Positions 26,801 to 35,447 of a DNA stretch of 64,000 nt are shown piece by piece; position 1 is the stretch's first letter; the number at the start of each line of letters is the position of its first letter. Under the pieces are notes generated by a model. That model was given only the letters and a program-made list of their open reading frames with translations, made no database searches and had not been told where the DNA came from. This DNA is from a virus. The stretch is taken from the IMG/VR virus record IMGVR_UViG_3300044970_002308, positions 16,669 to 80,668 of that record. One strand, 5' to 3'. Made by a program: the position numbers and the translations under genes.

Positions 26801-29800
26801 ATTGCCCTTAATACCAGCAAAACTACCGCTCTGATTATAGTCGGAACTAGTAAAGTTAGTATTTATATCAATTAGAAATCCATGCTGTGTACTGCTAACA
26901 CCCTGTCCTCTATAAAGAGGTACAGTAGCAGCATTTAAGTTGTCTCCACAGAATAAATTGAGTCTAAAGAACCTGCTTCTTAATCCGGCAGAATCTATAG
27001 TGTTACAAAAATTTTGTACAGCAGTTGCGGTTGACAGGCTGACAGTTCCACCGTTTTCATATACTCTAGTAAGCCAATCTCTAGCATCAGCATTAGTGAT
27101 ACTATCAAAAGTTGAACTTAGTGTTGTTTGTTGTGCTCGTGATAATGCCGCTTGGAAAGTTTGCATTATATCGTAGTAATTCTGTACATCAGCAGATGTT
27201 AATGATGTTCCTATAGAATAGCCTTGTAATCTATCCAAATAATTAAATAGAGCAATGCCGTTTCCTACTCTATTTTCAGCAAAAATTGAAACAGTACTAA
27301 CTGTGGTGGGATTCAAAGCATTTGCAAACGTTAGATCTCGCTGTCCCACCACATTAGCTCTACCCTCATAAAGATTAAGTATGTAATTAGAATAATTACC
27401 AACATAAAGTCCTTTTCTTGTTGGATATATAGCTGTGGTTGAGGTATTAGTTTGATTTAACCGAGCATTAGCAAAAGCTCCAACATTATACCCGGCCAAA
27501 CCTATTTGTAATGAAAATCCTGTACTAGCACCATCATATGCTCCCATAGCATATCCACCACTAGTTAGATCTTTGCTATAAATAGCATAGTGCATGTCGT
27601 TATTTAACTGACTAATAGATCCTGTAATAAGACCAGTGTCTAAATATCTTCTAGAAATATTGCTATTTCCAGCAATTTCTTGAGTATTTCCTAACAATCC
27701 TTGATTTTCTATATAGTTAAAATCGTCAGAATTAACATAGTATCCGTATGATATAGGTATATTAATGTCATTTTGATTGCCATATCTAGGACCTAGGCGA
27801 GCTGGTGCTCTATATAAAGGCACTAAGCAACTATTAATAGTATTTCCACAGAATAAATTAAGTCTATAAAACTTATTTCGTAATCCAGCAGCATCTATAC
27901 TATTACAAAAATTATTAACAGCCAAAGCCGTACTGATACTTACAGTGCCATTATTAGTATAAACAGCATCTATCCAAGATTTAGCTTCGCTATTTGTAAC
28001 GGAGGCGAATTGTGCCGATGGTCGAATTGGGAGTCCTCTTCCAAGAGACGTTTGGAAATCTTCCATAATACTACTATATGTTGATACTTCCGCATCAGAC
28101 ATGCTATGGCCAAAACTATACCCTTTAAGATATCCGGAAATATATGTGAAACCAGAAGCTCCTACTGATCCATTAGTAAATATGCCGATCTGTGATGTTT
28201 GGGGTGTTTGATACAACATATTAAGAGAGTTTTGGGAAACGGTGCTACCTTGTTCATACGATTTAAAATTGGTAGCACTGCTTCTATTTGATACAAATAA
28301 ACCCCCGAAATAAGAGCTTCTTGTCGGCACAAACGGCCCATAGTTAGAACCTAAATAGTGTCCGTCTGTGGTATCAAAAAAAGCAATACTAATTGATCCA
28401 CCGCCCATAACTACTCTGTTACCACCAGCATATTCATTAGTATCGATATTGTATTGAGTCTGATAAAAAGCCATATGACCAAAATCTGACGCTCCTATAG
28501 CATCAAAAGATACTCCTGTCAATAAATGGTTTCCCTGTGCTGTTGAAATCAGCCCATTTTTTTCATCATAATTAGGTCCTACAAAACCGTTATTTGTATC
28601 CGTTCTACTTCCATAAAATGTATTATTATCAGGACCCAAATATAACGGCGTTAAGCAAGCAGCTAGGTCATTACCACAAAATAAGTTAACTCTATAAAAT
28701 TTCTTTCTAATTCCAGCAGCGTCTATTCTATTGCATAAAGAGTTGACCCGATCCGCTGTTCGTTCACTAACGCTTCCTCCGTTTTGAAAAACTCTATCTA
28801 CCCAATTTTGAGCATCTTTATTGGAGACTTTAATGTTGTGTCGAACAATAGACGATCCAATACTATTTGGTGAAGAGTATGATCCTAATCCCCATTTTTC
28901 AGAGAGATAGTTCTCAACCATGGCTCTTTCATTATCTGTTAATACACGATCATATCTGATACATTCGGCAACATACCCGATCATTCTTCTGGCTGTTTGC
29001 CCTCCTCCTGTTCTTGCACCTATTTGAACTCTGTTTGCTGCGGCGTTTAATGTAACTCCGGTACCCGTAAAGTTTTCTTCTAGATTTCCATTCACATATA
29101 TTAGAGAATTGGAGGTATTGCTTTGATTATAAACTCCCGTAATAACCCTGGGCAAACCCAGCATACTAGAGTTTGTGTTACTAGAAGAGGTTGTACCAGC
29201 GCCAGCACCATCCAAAAACACCAAGCAAGCTCCTGCCGCCGTTGATCCTATATAACAAAATCCTGGACCATTAAGTCCTCCAGTACTATCTCCGTGTGTC
29301 ACAATACCAGAAACATCTCCGGAGTGAGAATCTATTCTGCACACCACAAATAGTGTGCAAGGAGCCGCATATGGTCTATTTACCTGAGATAAAAGATCGT
29401 CTCCGCCATCAAAATAAAGCATAGGTCTGCCATTTTGCATATTCGTGCGATATGTCGGGCGAGCAGAAACCGTAGCCTGAATAACGTCTTGTCCAGAAAC
29501 TTTATCAGCCCAGTATGCAATAGTTTGTCCGTCCGCTGAAACATTAGTACTTGCCGCCGTATCAACAAATAGTGTTTTAGGGTCATTCGCATCAAGCCAC
29601 ATAGAGCATCTTGATATGTCTGTTGGTTTAGATATAGATGTAGTTAATTTGTTGATATTCCATTTATCGTGCAGATATTTTTCAACTAATTTGCGCTCTT
29701 GATCGCTCACAGCCCTATTGTAACAAATAAACTCTCCTATGATCATACCGCCGGTACCAAGAAAATTAGCATCCGAACTATAACCGGCTATAATCAATAC

Positions 29801-32719
29801 ATCATTAGATCCAGTAGATAGGTTACCATCTACTCCGAGGTTGTTCTTTGGTAATAAAATACCATTACGATAAACGTTAGTAGAATTCCATATTGTTCCA
29901 TTACTTTTAATAACAGATTCTATAATTGGTAAGTTCTTCGTTTGTGGAGGATTATTAATGGTTATTCCATTAGTTCCGCCATATTCTATACGATCATCAA
30001 ATTTTGCTATTTGAGTATATCCACTATAATTACCAAATCTAAAAACTACTTGATTATTAACACCAGGCTTTGTAATATTACAAACCCAAAAAAAACTTAG
30101 TTCCTCTCCCGGTACAGTATTAGCTAGATAAGCAAGTAAAAAGCCAGAATTATTTTCAAAAGACACGGCTCTTTTACCATTAATAAAACCAATTTCTCCT
30201 TGTTTTTCTATTCTATACTGAGAAAGAGCAAAATTTAAATCTGTTTTATTCTTCCAATAACCTATTTTTTCTCCGGGCTGACTGCTTTTGTCATGCAATG
30301 TAGTCTGCATACCCCATTTTTTAGACAAGTATTGTTCTACCCGTGCTCTATTTTCAGTTCCTATATCAGTATTAAAGGTAATAACTTCTACTATTTTACC
30401 TTTCATGACGACTCCCGAAACTCCACCTCCGCCCGAGTAAGTAAAACCAATAGCGTGATTGTTTCCTCCGTCGTGACCAAGACCTGATTGCGAATATATG
30501 TGATTACCATTCAATCTAACAAATAAAGTTCCAGATGCTGACCGAACAGAAGTAATATTAGTTCCAGTCCTGGGCCTATCCCAAGTGAAGGTTGCTGATT
30601 TATTATTAGTAAAATATCCAAAATTACTAGATCCGTCATATGTAAAATACGCATAGTTAACTTTAGTCTGATAAAGAGAATACGATACTGTATTATCAGG
30701 TTCAAAAACAATAAAGACTTCGCCAAAAGTAGGAAACACAGCAGATAAATTCCCTATTAAAAAATGATCATCCGCCCCATCAAATGTTATAGCAGGAAGG
30801 TCGTTGATAGATCCTGAATATGATGGCCTATAGCTAGAAACATCTTGTCTAGCATGGCGATTATTTCCTGTTTTATCTGCCCAATATCCTACCTTGCTAT
30901 TAGCGGTTGTTGCAACGTGGTTGTCTGTTGTATTCCACTTATTAGCTAAGTACTTTTCGACAGAAGCTCTTTCTTCTCTGGTTAAATTACGATTATATGC
31001 TAAAATTTCATAAATATACCCGGTCATTCCGGATGACCCATTGCACGATGCCCCAATATTAGAAAGCAGAGACGATGCAGGGCCAGATCCCATAGAAGAA
31101 TCGATAAAAGAAGATAGTCCTGCTTGCCATCCACTATAATTAGTAGATCCAGATCTAGATAAACATATCATTTGTACGGAGGTGGGTATGCCGACTTCTG
31201 TTGGAAAAGCTATTTCTGGTCCAGAGTTATAAAACTGAATATTTGTTGAATTTGCTCCAGGATTATTGTAGTACAAAGCGCTTGCGTAACAGCCCGGGGT
31301 TCGCCTACCTAAAATTACTTCTCCATCATGAACTGCTGTTCTTTGACATACTAAAAACACAGTATAGTCTTGCGTACTACTAGTAAGAGAGCCCGATATT
31401 TGAGTAGTTAATAATGTTGAATTAGCATTAGAAAATTGTAATCCCTGTAAATTATTTTGTGGATTAATATTTCTAGAAGGCCTTTGATTATTATTAAGTT
31501 GAGTCGCATGGAAGCCGTTGCCACTTTTATCTCTCCAGGCTCCAATTGTATCTCCGCTATTCGTAACGGTACCATTAACATCAGAAATATTCCACTTATC
31601 GGCTAGATATTTTTCAACTCTATATATTTCATCATTCGTCAACCTGCGATTAAAAGCACAGACCTCGGCCAGCCTAATATCTCCGAACCTAGAGCCAGCG
31701 TATGAGTTGTGAGAATCTGCTCCTACCGAAAGACCAAAATTCGGGGACACTCCGCTAGTAGCGACATTAGTATTGACCGTTGTAATTGTGCGATCAGAGC
31801 CCTGTCCTCTCATGAATACAGATGGAGTAGAAGCTTCATAGGCCAGAGTATGCAGCCATATTGTTGCGTCAGGGGAGCTATTTGTATCAAAAGTTACGTT
31901 CTGTTTATTGTGGGCGCCACCTTGGCTTATGACAAATTGTAAACGACCATTATGAGGATTTTGATCTTCTACAAATATCCCGAAGCTATTGATGTTTGAT
32001 TGATATAATGGCTCTCCGTTTCCAAACCAGTAACGATAATCTGATGATACGGACGGGGTGTCGCCTCGTTGACCAACGAAGATCCATGTCATACTACCTC
32101 CTGTAGCCCATCCCCATTCTGAAGCGGTCTGATTAGAAAGGATATCATCTATGCCATCAAAATGCACCGCTCCAGAAGAGAAGACAGATGTTGACCGAAT
32201 TGGTTTTTTAGACCCGGTTGCCTGCTGAACATGTCTGGCATTACCGCTCTTATCTCTCCATAGTCCAACCGTATTGCCCACCGAAGAAGGAGTGAGTCCC
32301 GCTGTATCTTCAAACATAGAAGCCGGATCTGAAGCATCAAGCCAGAATTGACAACCGCCAATGTCTGTAGGCGCAGATACAGGAGATAGTGGTCCTACAT
32401 TAGTTTTATATATTGATGTATTATCAGCAGCATCCAGCCACAAAGCACACCCACTAACTTCTGTTGGACTAGAAACCGCAGTAACTGGCCCAGCACTAGT
32501 ATTATATAATGTAGAGGCATCAGAGCTATCATACCAAGTAGAGCAACCGCCAACACTGGTGGGTGTAAAATTATCAGGAACAGTTACAGATCCTTGATAA
32601 TCGGTGGTAAATAGTGTAGATTCATCAGTAGCATCTATCCAAACCTTGCATCCAGGAAGTTTGGTTGGATTAAAGTCTAAATTATCATCATTATTATTTG
32701 ATGGAATTAAATTTCCCAT
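23810..32719 (-). CDS. Giant 2,969-residue repeat adhesin
   Basis: AAGGATAACTT precedes the ATG. Residues 1-110 hold four short degenerate copies of a 'GCxxWxDAxDxSTxY' segment. Residues about 110-1290 hold five LamG/ConA-like modules, each with 'GxWxDKSGNxxHA' and 'FDGxDD' like sequences and ending 'VEKYLxxKWN'. Residues about 1300-2969 hold six copies of a second module of roughly 230-300 residues. Each starts near 'FASVTNxDAKxWIDxVY', then 'NGGTVSxSTA', 'FCNSIDAAGLRxKFYRLNLF', a 'CGNxLxAxLxPLY' segment and 'GLxLTxAE' at the end. Cysteines are conserved in FCN and LFCGN, suggesting a disulphide or metal site. It should project from the virion as a very long adhesin. The second module is not a family I can name. 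Confidence 0.85.
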   Translation of the reverse strand: MGNLIPSNNNDDNLDFNPTKLPGCKVWIDATDESTLFTTDYQGSVTVPDNFTPTSVGGCSTWYDSSDASTLYNTSAGPVTAVSSPTEVSGCALWLDAADNTSIYKTNVGPLSPVSAPTDIGGCQFWLDASDPASMFEDTAGLTPSSVGNTVGLWRDKSGNARHVQQATGSKKPIRSTSVFSSGAVHFDGIDDILSNQTASEWGWATGGSMTWIFVGQRGDTPSVSSDYRYWFGNGEPLYQSNINSFGIFVEDQNPHNGRLQFVISQGGAHNKQNVTFDTNSSPDATIWLHTLAYEASTPSVFMRGQGSDRTITTVNTNVATSGVSPNFGLSVGADSHNSYAGSRFGDIRLAEVCAFNRRLTNDEIYRVEKYLADKWNISDVNGTVTNSGDTIGAWRDKSGNGFHATQLNNNQRPSRNINPQNNLQGLQFSNANSTLLTTQISGSLTSSTQDYTVFLVCQRTAVHDGEVILGRRTPGCYASALYYNNPGANSTNIQFYNSGPEIAFPTEVGIPTSVQMICLSRSGSTNYSGWQAGLSSFIDSSMGSGPASSLLSNIGASCNGSSGMTGYIYEILAYNRNLTREERASVEKYLANKWNTTDNHVATTANSKVGYWADKTGNNRHARQDVSSYRPSYSGSINDLPAITFDGADDHFLIGNLSAVFPTFGEVFIVFEPDNTVSYSLYQTKVNYAYFTYDGSSNFGYFTNNKSATFTWDRPRTGTNITSVRSASGTLFVRLNGNHIYSQSGLGHDGGNNHAIGFTYSGGGGVSGVVMKGKIVEVITFNTDIGTENRARVEQYLSKKWGMQTTLHDKSSQPGEKIGYWKNKTDLNFALSQYRIEKQGEIGFINGKRAVSFENNSGFLLAYLANTVPGEELSFFWVCNITKPGVNNQVVFRFGNYSGYTQIAKFDDRIEYGGTNGITINNPPQTKNLPIIESVIKSNGTIWNSTNVYRNGILLPKNNLGVDGNLSTGSNDVLIIAGYSSDANFLGTGGMIIGEFICYNRAVSDQERKLVEKYLHDKWNINKLTTSISKPTDISRCSMWLDANDPKTLFVDTAASTNVSADGQTIAYWADKVSGQDVIQATVSARPTYRTNMQNGRPMLYFDGGDDLLSQVNRPYAAPCTLFVVCRIDSHSGDVSGIVTHGDSTGGLNGPGFCYIGSTAAGACLVFLDGAGAGTTSSSNTNSSMLGLPRVITGVYNQSNTSNSLIYVNGNLEENFTGTGVTLNAAANRVQIGARTGGGQTARRMIGYVAECIRYDRVLTDNERAMVENYLSEKWGLGSYSSPNSIGSSIVRHNIKVSNKDAQNWVDRVFQNGGSVSERTADRVNSLCNRIDAAGIRKKFYRVNLFCGNDLAACLTPLYLGPDNNTFYGSRTDTNNGFVGPNYDEKNGLISTAQGNHLLTGVSFDAIGASDFGHMAFYQTQYNIDTNEYAGGNRVVMGGGSISIAFFDTTDGHYLGSNYGPFVPTRSSYFGGLFVSNRSSATNFKSYEQGSTVSQNSLNMLYQTPQTSQIGIFTNGSVGASGFTYISGYLKGYSFGHSMSDAEVSTYSSIMEDFQTSLGRGLPIRPSAQFASVTNSEAKSWIDAVYTNNGTVSISTALAVNNFCNSIDAAGLRNKFYRLNLFCGNTINSCLVPLYRAPARLGPRYGNQNDINIPISYGYYVNSDDFNYIENQGLLGNTQEIAGNSNISRRYLDTGLITGSISQLNNDMHYAIYSKDLTSGGYAMGAYDGASTGFSLQIGLAGYNVGAFANARLNQTNTSTTAIYPTRKGLYVGNYSNYILNLYEGRANVVGQRDLTFANALNPTTVSTVSIFAENRVGNGIALFNYLDRLQGYSIGTSLTSADVQNYYDIMQTFQAALSRAQQTTLSSTFDSITNADARDWLTRVYENGGTVSLSTATAVQNFCNTIDSAGLRSRFFRLNLFCGDNLNAATVPLYRGQGVSSTQHGFLIDINTNFTSSDYNQSGSFAGIKGNGSNKRLDTGLGTDYTNNSSISFGAFISEPTSKAFSTYLGVAQNTNADTTVLYYRDGFTRGLDGATYYPAEPTNSTLFGYHVYSRTAGNNFFHSWNGISGSSSNSVSAARGSDGFVIHALNNNGTLANYGDGRISMYHIGLGLTSAETVTLYNAIDAFNTSMGRTRPSASFASVTNEDAKIWVDNVYYNGGTVSSTTANLLNTFCNSIDSAGLRGKIYRLNLMCGNNVNAASVPLYKGIDRTIQYGSLIDANNNFTSSDYVETGVGAGLRGDGSTKFLNTGLAPNKLPDNLRTGHIGIYMTKSSQSNNRRLIGTTNDLNNDRFQINHAVLSNTMSAVFSGSGGGGTIISYKNNAQELYVVNRNANNSARFYTGGVGGVVTTTNISGQLSDTNPNSFVILATNSSAGVSSHSDATVAGYTIGLPLTDSEHNVLYQIIETFNLGLNRGRSSTGFAGIDNEDAKIWIDTVYSKGGSASSSTANLVNTFCNSIDAAGLRNKFYRVNLFCGNGLESCLTPIYCSQTTSGIRYGGVEDTNNNFVSADYSENSGLIGNASNKWLDTMLPQNFATYRHLGVVMNKLPSAPYRMIMGAKTNAATLDWTSDTRLQTDVGTNVASFWTGNASGQLSTGISMLMTEKTFVIGLTDSDGLNKLYSDTLTTNSVNTISAPDTTSIGIFAQKIGATSVGSTHTDARLSLYTIGINLTSSEIATLTSIIDAFNDGLARGKPSNTFASVTNNDAKLWINRVYTNGGSISSNTASSVNSFCNSINANGLRDKFYRLNLFCGNNLVSALTPLYLGPSATVLYGSHIDINNNFIASDYSETSGLQGSFSGNKYLLTNLAQSVLTTNNRHLSAYETVKNTRGYGALIGSDNGASNVSSWSISANGEASSMGYYSGAGNDYVWGTSYTPPTFWLGTGSSTQGRIYKNGIFDVDGSTVVTPGTPGSSTIGIFNKNSSTHGPGVLTNAAIGMYSVGLSFTDAEIISLNQILNAFNSNILRA

Positions 32720-32736
32720 AAGTTATCCTTATAGAT

Positions 32737-33429
32737 TTAGAGCAATACTGAAGCTTCTCTAAATGCTTGGTCTATTTGTTCACTACTCAGTCCTAACGAG
32801 GCACCCAAGGTATTTATCATAGGATGATCACGCTCTACATAAGGAGCATATTCCCACTGAACTTCTATTTGTGCTTTTAATAATGGGTCTGGAATCTGAG
32901 AAATAATATCATATATTTGATTCATTGAGAAGCCATTGTTGACCAACCATAGTCGGATTTGTGTTGCTGTAATGGTTTGTGGAACTGGTATTTCTTGAAG
33001 TATTTTGCTCCATCCCGCTGGCAATTGATCATCAGGAATTAAACTAAAGCCTTCTGGAGCTTTCCAGCCAAGTGGTAAATCAAGTCTCAGAAATGTTTCA
33101 ACTAATCCATCCGAATCTCTTACCAAAGCCCAAGACTGTGTTAATTCAGTTATCTGTGGCACTATAGCTGGTGTTGTAGTCGGAATAGCGGGAGTTTCTA
33201 CGGGGCTTTCTACTACGGGTTCTGGTGTTGCTTCCGGTGTAGTCTCTGGGGTTAATTCTGGAGTCACCTCTGGTGATACGTCCGGAACGGGTGGTGTTGT
33301 GATTTCTGGATCTAATACTACCTCTGGACTATTTGTAGGATCTGGAACAATTTCAACAACTGTCTCAACAGTAGGCTCAGGTGGAGTATTAGTGTTATCG
33401 ATTTCTGGATTGTTATCAAATTCATTCAT
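32737..33429 (-). CDS. Fibre-associated protein with Pro/Glu/Thr linker
   Basis: Length 230 residues, TATGGAGCTAATATA before the ATG. Residues 10-90 are a low-complexity Pro/Glu/Thr/Val segment ('PEVTPELTPETTPEATPEP'). Residues 95-230 form a small globular region: 'ALVRDSDGLVETFLRLDLPL', 'GWSKILQEIPVP', then a helical end 'WEYAPYVERDHPMINTLGAS' and 'LGLSSEQIDQAFREA'. The helical end resembles short proteins encoded beside phage fibre genes. It lies just before the giant adhesin gene, so a chaperone or adaptor role is possible. Function is not established. Confidence 0.65.
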   Translation of the reverse strand: MNEFDNNPEIDNTNTPPEPTVETVVEIVPDPTNSPEVVLDPEITTPPVPDVSPEVTPELTPETTPEATPEPVVESPVETPAIPTTTPAIVPQITELTQSWALVRDSDGLVETFLRLDLPLGWKAPEGFSLIPDDQLPAGWSKILQEIPVPQTITATQIRLWLVNNGFSMNQIYDIISQIPDPLLKAQIEVQWEYAPYVERDHPMINTLGASLGLSSEQIDQAFREASVLL

Positions 33430-33433
33430 TATA

Positions 33434-34729
33434 TTAGCTCCATACTGTAATTCTTACAAAACCATCTCCGCCATTCCCTCCAGCTCCACTATTAAATCCA
33501 TTAACAGAAGCACCTCCTCCGCCACCACCACCTCCTACACTAGCAGTACCACCAACACCACCTGCGCCAGCATTATTAGCTCCTCCACCGCCGCCTCCAC
33601 TACCTATTCTGTTCAGATATACTACAGCAGGAGCACTTTCTCCATTGCCTCCTCCAGCAACTCCTCCAGCGGGATTATAACTTCCAGTTGACGTATATCC
33701 GAACAGATCGCCACCAGGAAAAGTCCCAGTACCACCAGCATAATGAATATTTGACGAACTTATACCACCGCCACCGCCACCACTTTTGCACCATCCGCTA
33801 GAATTATTAGCAGAACCGGCTACAGATTGGCCATTACCTCCAGCATTTCCTGTTCCCCCAGTACCTCCAGTAGAACCTTGATATGTCGAAGGTCTTCCGT
33901 TTCCGGAATTAGCAGCGATACCACCGACACCTCCAGAAGTAGACCCTCCACCACCACCATCTCCAGGACCAGTACTAAAATTATAGTTACTAGGAAAAAA
34001 CACAGTAGTAAATGTAGTAGGATTAGCTCCACTATTTCCATTCGTATCATTTGCTGTTACAGCAGCCCCTCCAGCGCCGCCAGCAGCAACTGTTATTGTT
34101 GTAGTTAAGGAAGAGAATAATGATGTGGATACTCTATGTATACTAATACCACCAGATCCTCCTCCGCCTCCACCACCCCTAGTAGATCCAGCAGCACCTC
34201 TTCTTCCACTACCGCCTCCTCCACCCGCTCCAATAGTTATAATCTCTATAAACTTAGCGGAAGATGGTAGGGTCCATGTCCACGATCCAGATGATCCTGT
34301 TGCGGTACTTGGAGCGCTTGTAACAGTAAAATCATAAACATTAGCAAAAGTAAAATCTGTTGGATTATAGGCTTTAATAACCCCTGCTGTTCTCCAAAGC
34401 TTATTAGAATCATCATAAAACAAAGTAATAGATTCGTTAGGAGATAGAATAACATCATTATTATTAGAAACTAAGATTTTATTCGTAGAAATACTAAAAG
34501 AAGATAGATTAGCTATTCTAATATCATAAGATCCAACGTTAAACATGGTAAAAATCTTGTCCTTGATACCTACTAATCCTGTTATGGTTATTACAGACGA
34601 ACTAGTAAGTCTGATTATATCATAATTTTTGGGCAGAGAAAGGTTGTCGGTATCTACAGTTAAATTAATAACAGGATATACTGAAGAATCATATCTTGTA
34701 TTATATGCGCTAAATATGCCATTGTTCAT
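33434..34729 (-). CDS. Glycine-rich tail fibre protein
   Basis: Length 431 residues from the ATG at 34729, which overlaps the previous stop as ATGA after GGGGATCT; an in-frame ATG 15 bases upstream lies inside the previous gene. Residues 1-140 are a beta-rich shaft ('VITITGLVGIKDKIFTMFNV', 'ILSPNESITLFYDDSNKLW'). Residues 165-431 are extremely Gly-rich with 'GAGGGGGSGRRGAAG' and 'GGGGGGGASVNGF', then 'GDGFVRITVWS'. The ending is that of Gly-rich phage receptor-binding domains (polyglycine-II type sandwich adhesins such as the T2/S16 gp38 family and related fibre tips). The ligand is unknown. Confidence 0.8.
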   Translation of the reverse strand: MNNGIFSAYNTRYDSSVYPVINLTVDTDNLSLPKNYDIIRLTSSSVITITGLVGIKDKIFTMFNVGSYDIRIANLSSFSISTNKILVSNNNDVILSPNESITLFYDDSNKLWRTAGVIKAYNPTDFTFANVYDFTVTSAPSTATGSSGSWTWTLPSSAKFIEIITIGAGGGGGSGRRGAAGSTRGGGGGGGSGGISIHRVSTSLFSSLTTTITVAAGGAGGAAVTANDTNGNSGANPTTFTTVFFPSNYNFSTGPGDGGGGGSTSGGVGGIAANSGNGRPSTYQGSTGGTGGTGNAGGNGQSVAGSANNSSGWCKSGGGGGGISSSNIHYAGGTGTFPGGDLFGYTSTGSYNPAGGVAGGGNGESAPAVVYLNRIGSGGGGGGANNAGAGGVGGTASVGGGGGGGGASVNGFNSGAGGNGGDGFVRITVWS

Positions 34730-35106
34730 AGATCCCCACCCCAAGCCATAACGTTGAAGGTTTCTGCATTTGCTGTAGATGCTCTAAGAGTATTGCCAGA
34801 AGGTAATACAAAATTATCATAACTTTTATATGTTCTATAAGCTGTGGCACTAGACGAAGGAATAGTGGAGGATATAGGAAACTCATCAAATAGATAATTG
34901 GTAGTTCCGTCAAAAATGAATAATCTAACCATACCAGAAGTAACAGTACCGGCCGCCTGTATAGTAATCTCATTAATTTTGGTGCCAGAAGCACCAGCTA
35001 CAACAACATTAACTAGAGTTCCTGATCCATTAAGATTGGTGTTTGCAGTAGATATTGTTGCTATTCCTAGTCTTGGTGATGATGCAAACTGTGGTGTTGC
35101 TGCCAT
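34726..35106 (-). CDS. Small beta-barrel virion protein
   Basis: Length 126 residues, AAGGATCAATAACA before the ATG. The sequence 'SPRLGIATISTANTNLNGSG', 'VVAGASGTKINEITIQAAG' and 'MVRLFIFDGTTNYLFDEFPI' forms an all-beta fold commonly encoded with fibre proteins in metagenomic phages. No catalytic motif. It probably trimerises as a fibre or decoration element; this is inference from composition and neighbours. Confidence 0.7.
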   Translation of the reverse strand: MAATPQFASSPRLGIATISTANTNLNGSGTLVNVVVAGASGTKINEITIQAAGTVTSGMVRLFIFDGTTNYLFDEFPISSTIPSSSATAYRTYKSYDNFVLPSGNTLRASTANAETFNVMAWGGDL

Positions 35107-35118
35107 TGTTATTGATCC

Positions 35119-35430
35119 TTATCTATAATTTGACCATAAAAATAAATTGTTTGTGCTTTGTGAATTGGTTGGTGCTATTCCTGATAGTGATGTTATGGTA
35201 TTTTGTAAATTTTGTATATCTTGTATAGTATGTTGATGACCGGATAATGCGACACCACTACTGTTAATAGTTAAATTATTAACAGATATATTATTAAAGG
35301 CTGCGTCTGGTCCACTAATAACACCGCTTACTACTGACACATCATGATTACTGTCTACTAAAATAGTGTCTCTAGAGCCAGAAACATTTATGGATCTACC
35401 CAGTAGCGCATTTTTATAAGCTATACTCAT
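35119..35430 (-). CDS. Short fibre protein with shared attachment module
   Basis: Length 103 residues, ATAGGGAACTACT before the ATG. It matches the N-terminus of the long collagen fibre: 'NALLGRSINVSGSRDTILVD', 'GVALSGHQHTIQDIQNLQNT'. The HQH and 'DIxNLQxTL' segments are shared. It ends soon after with 'NLFLWSNYR' and lacks collagen repeats or a head. It could be a truncated fibre remnant or a minimal baseplate peg that occupies the same binding site. Confidence 0.7.
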   Translation of the reverse strand: MSIAYKNALLGRSINVSGSRDTILVDSNHDVSVVSGVISGPDAAFNNISVNNLTINSSGVALSGHQHTIQDIQNLQNTITSLSGIAPTNSQSTNNLFLWSNYR

Positions 35431-35447
35431 AGTAGTTCCCTATATGT

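Noticed and set aside
26443-30726. Short minus-strand frames inside the giant adhesin
   Set aside because: All lie in other frames of the repeat gene, without start signals.
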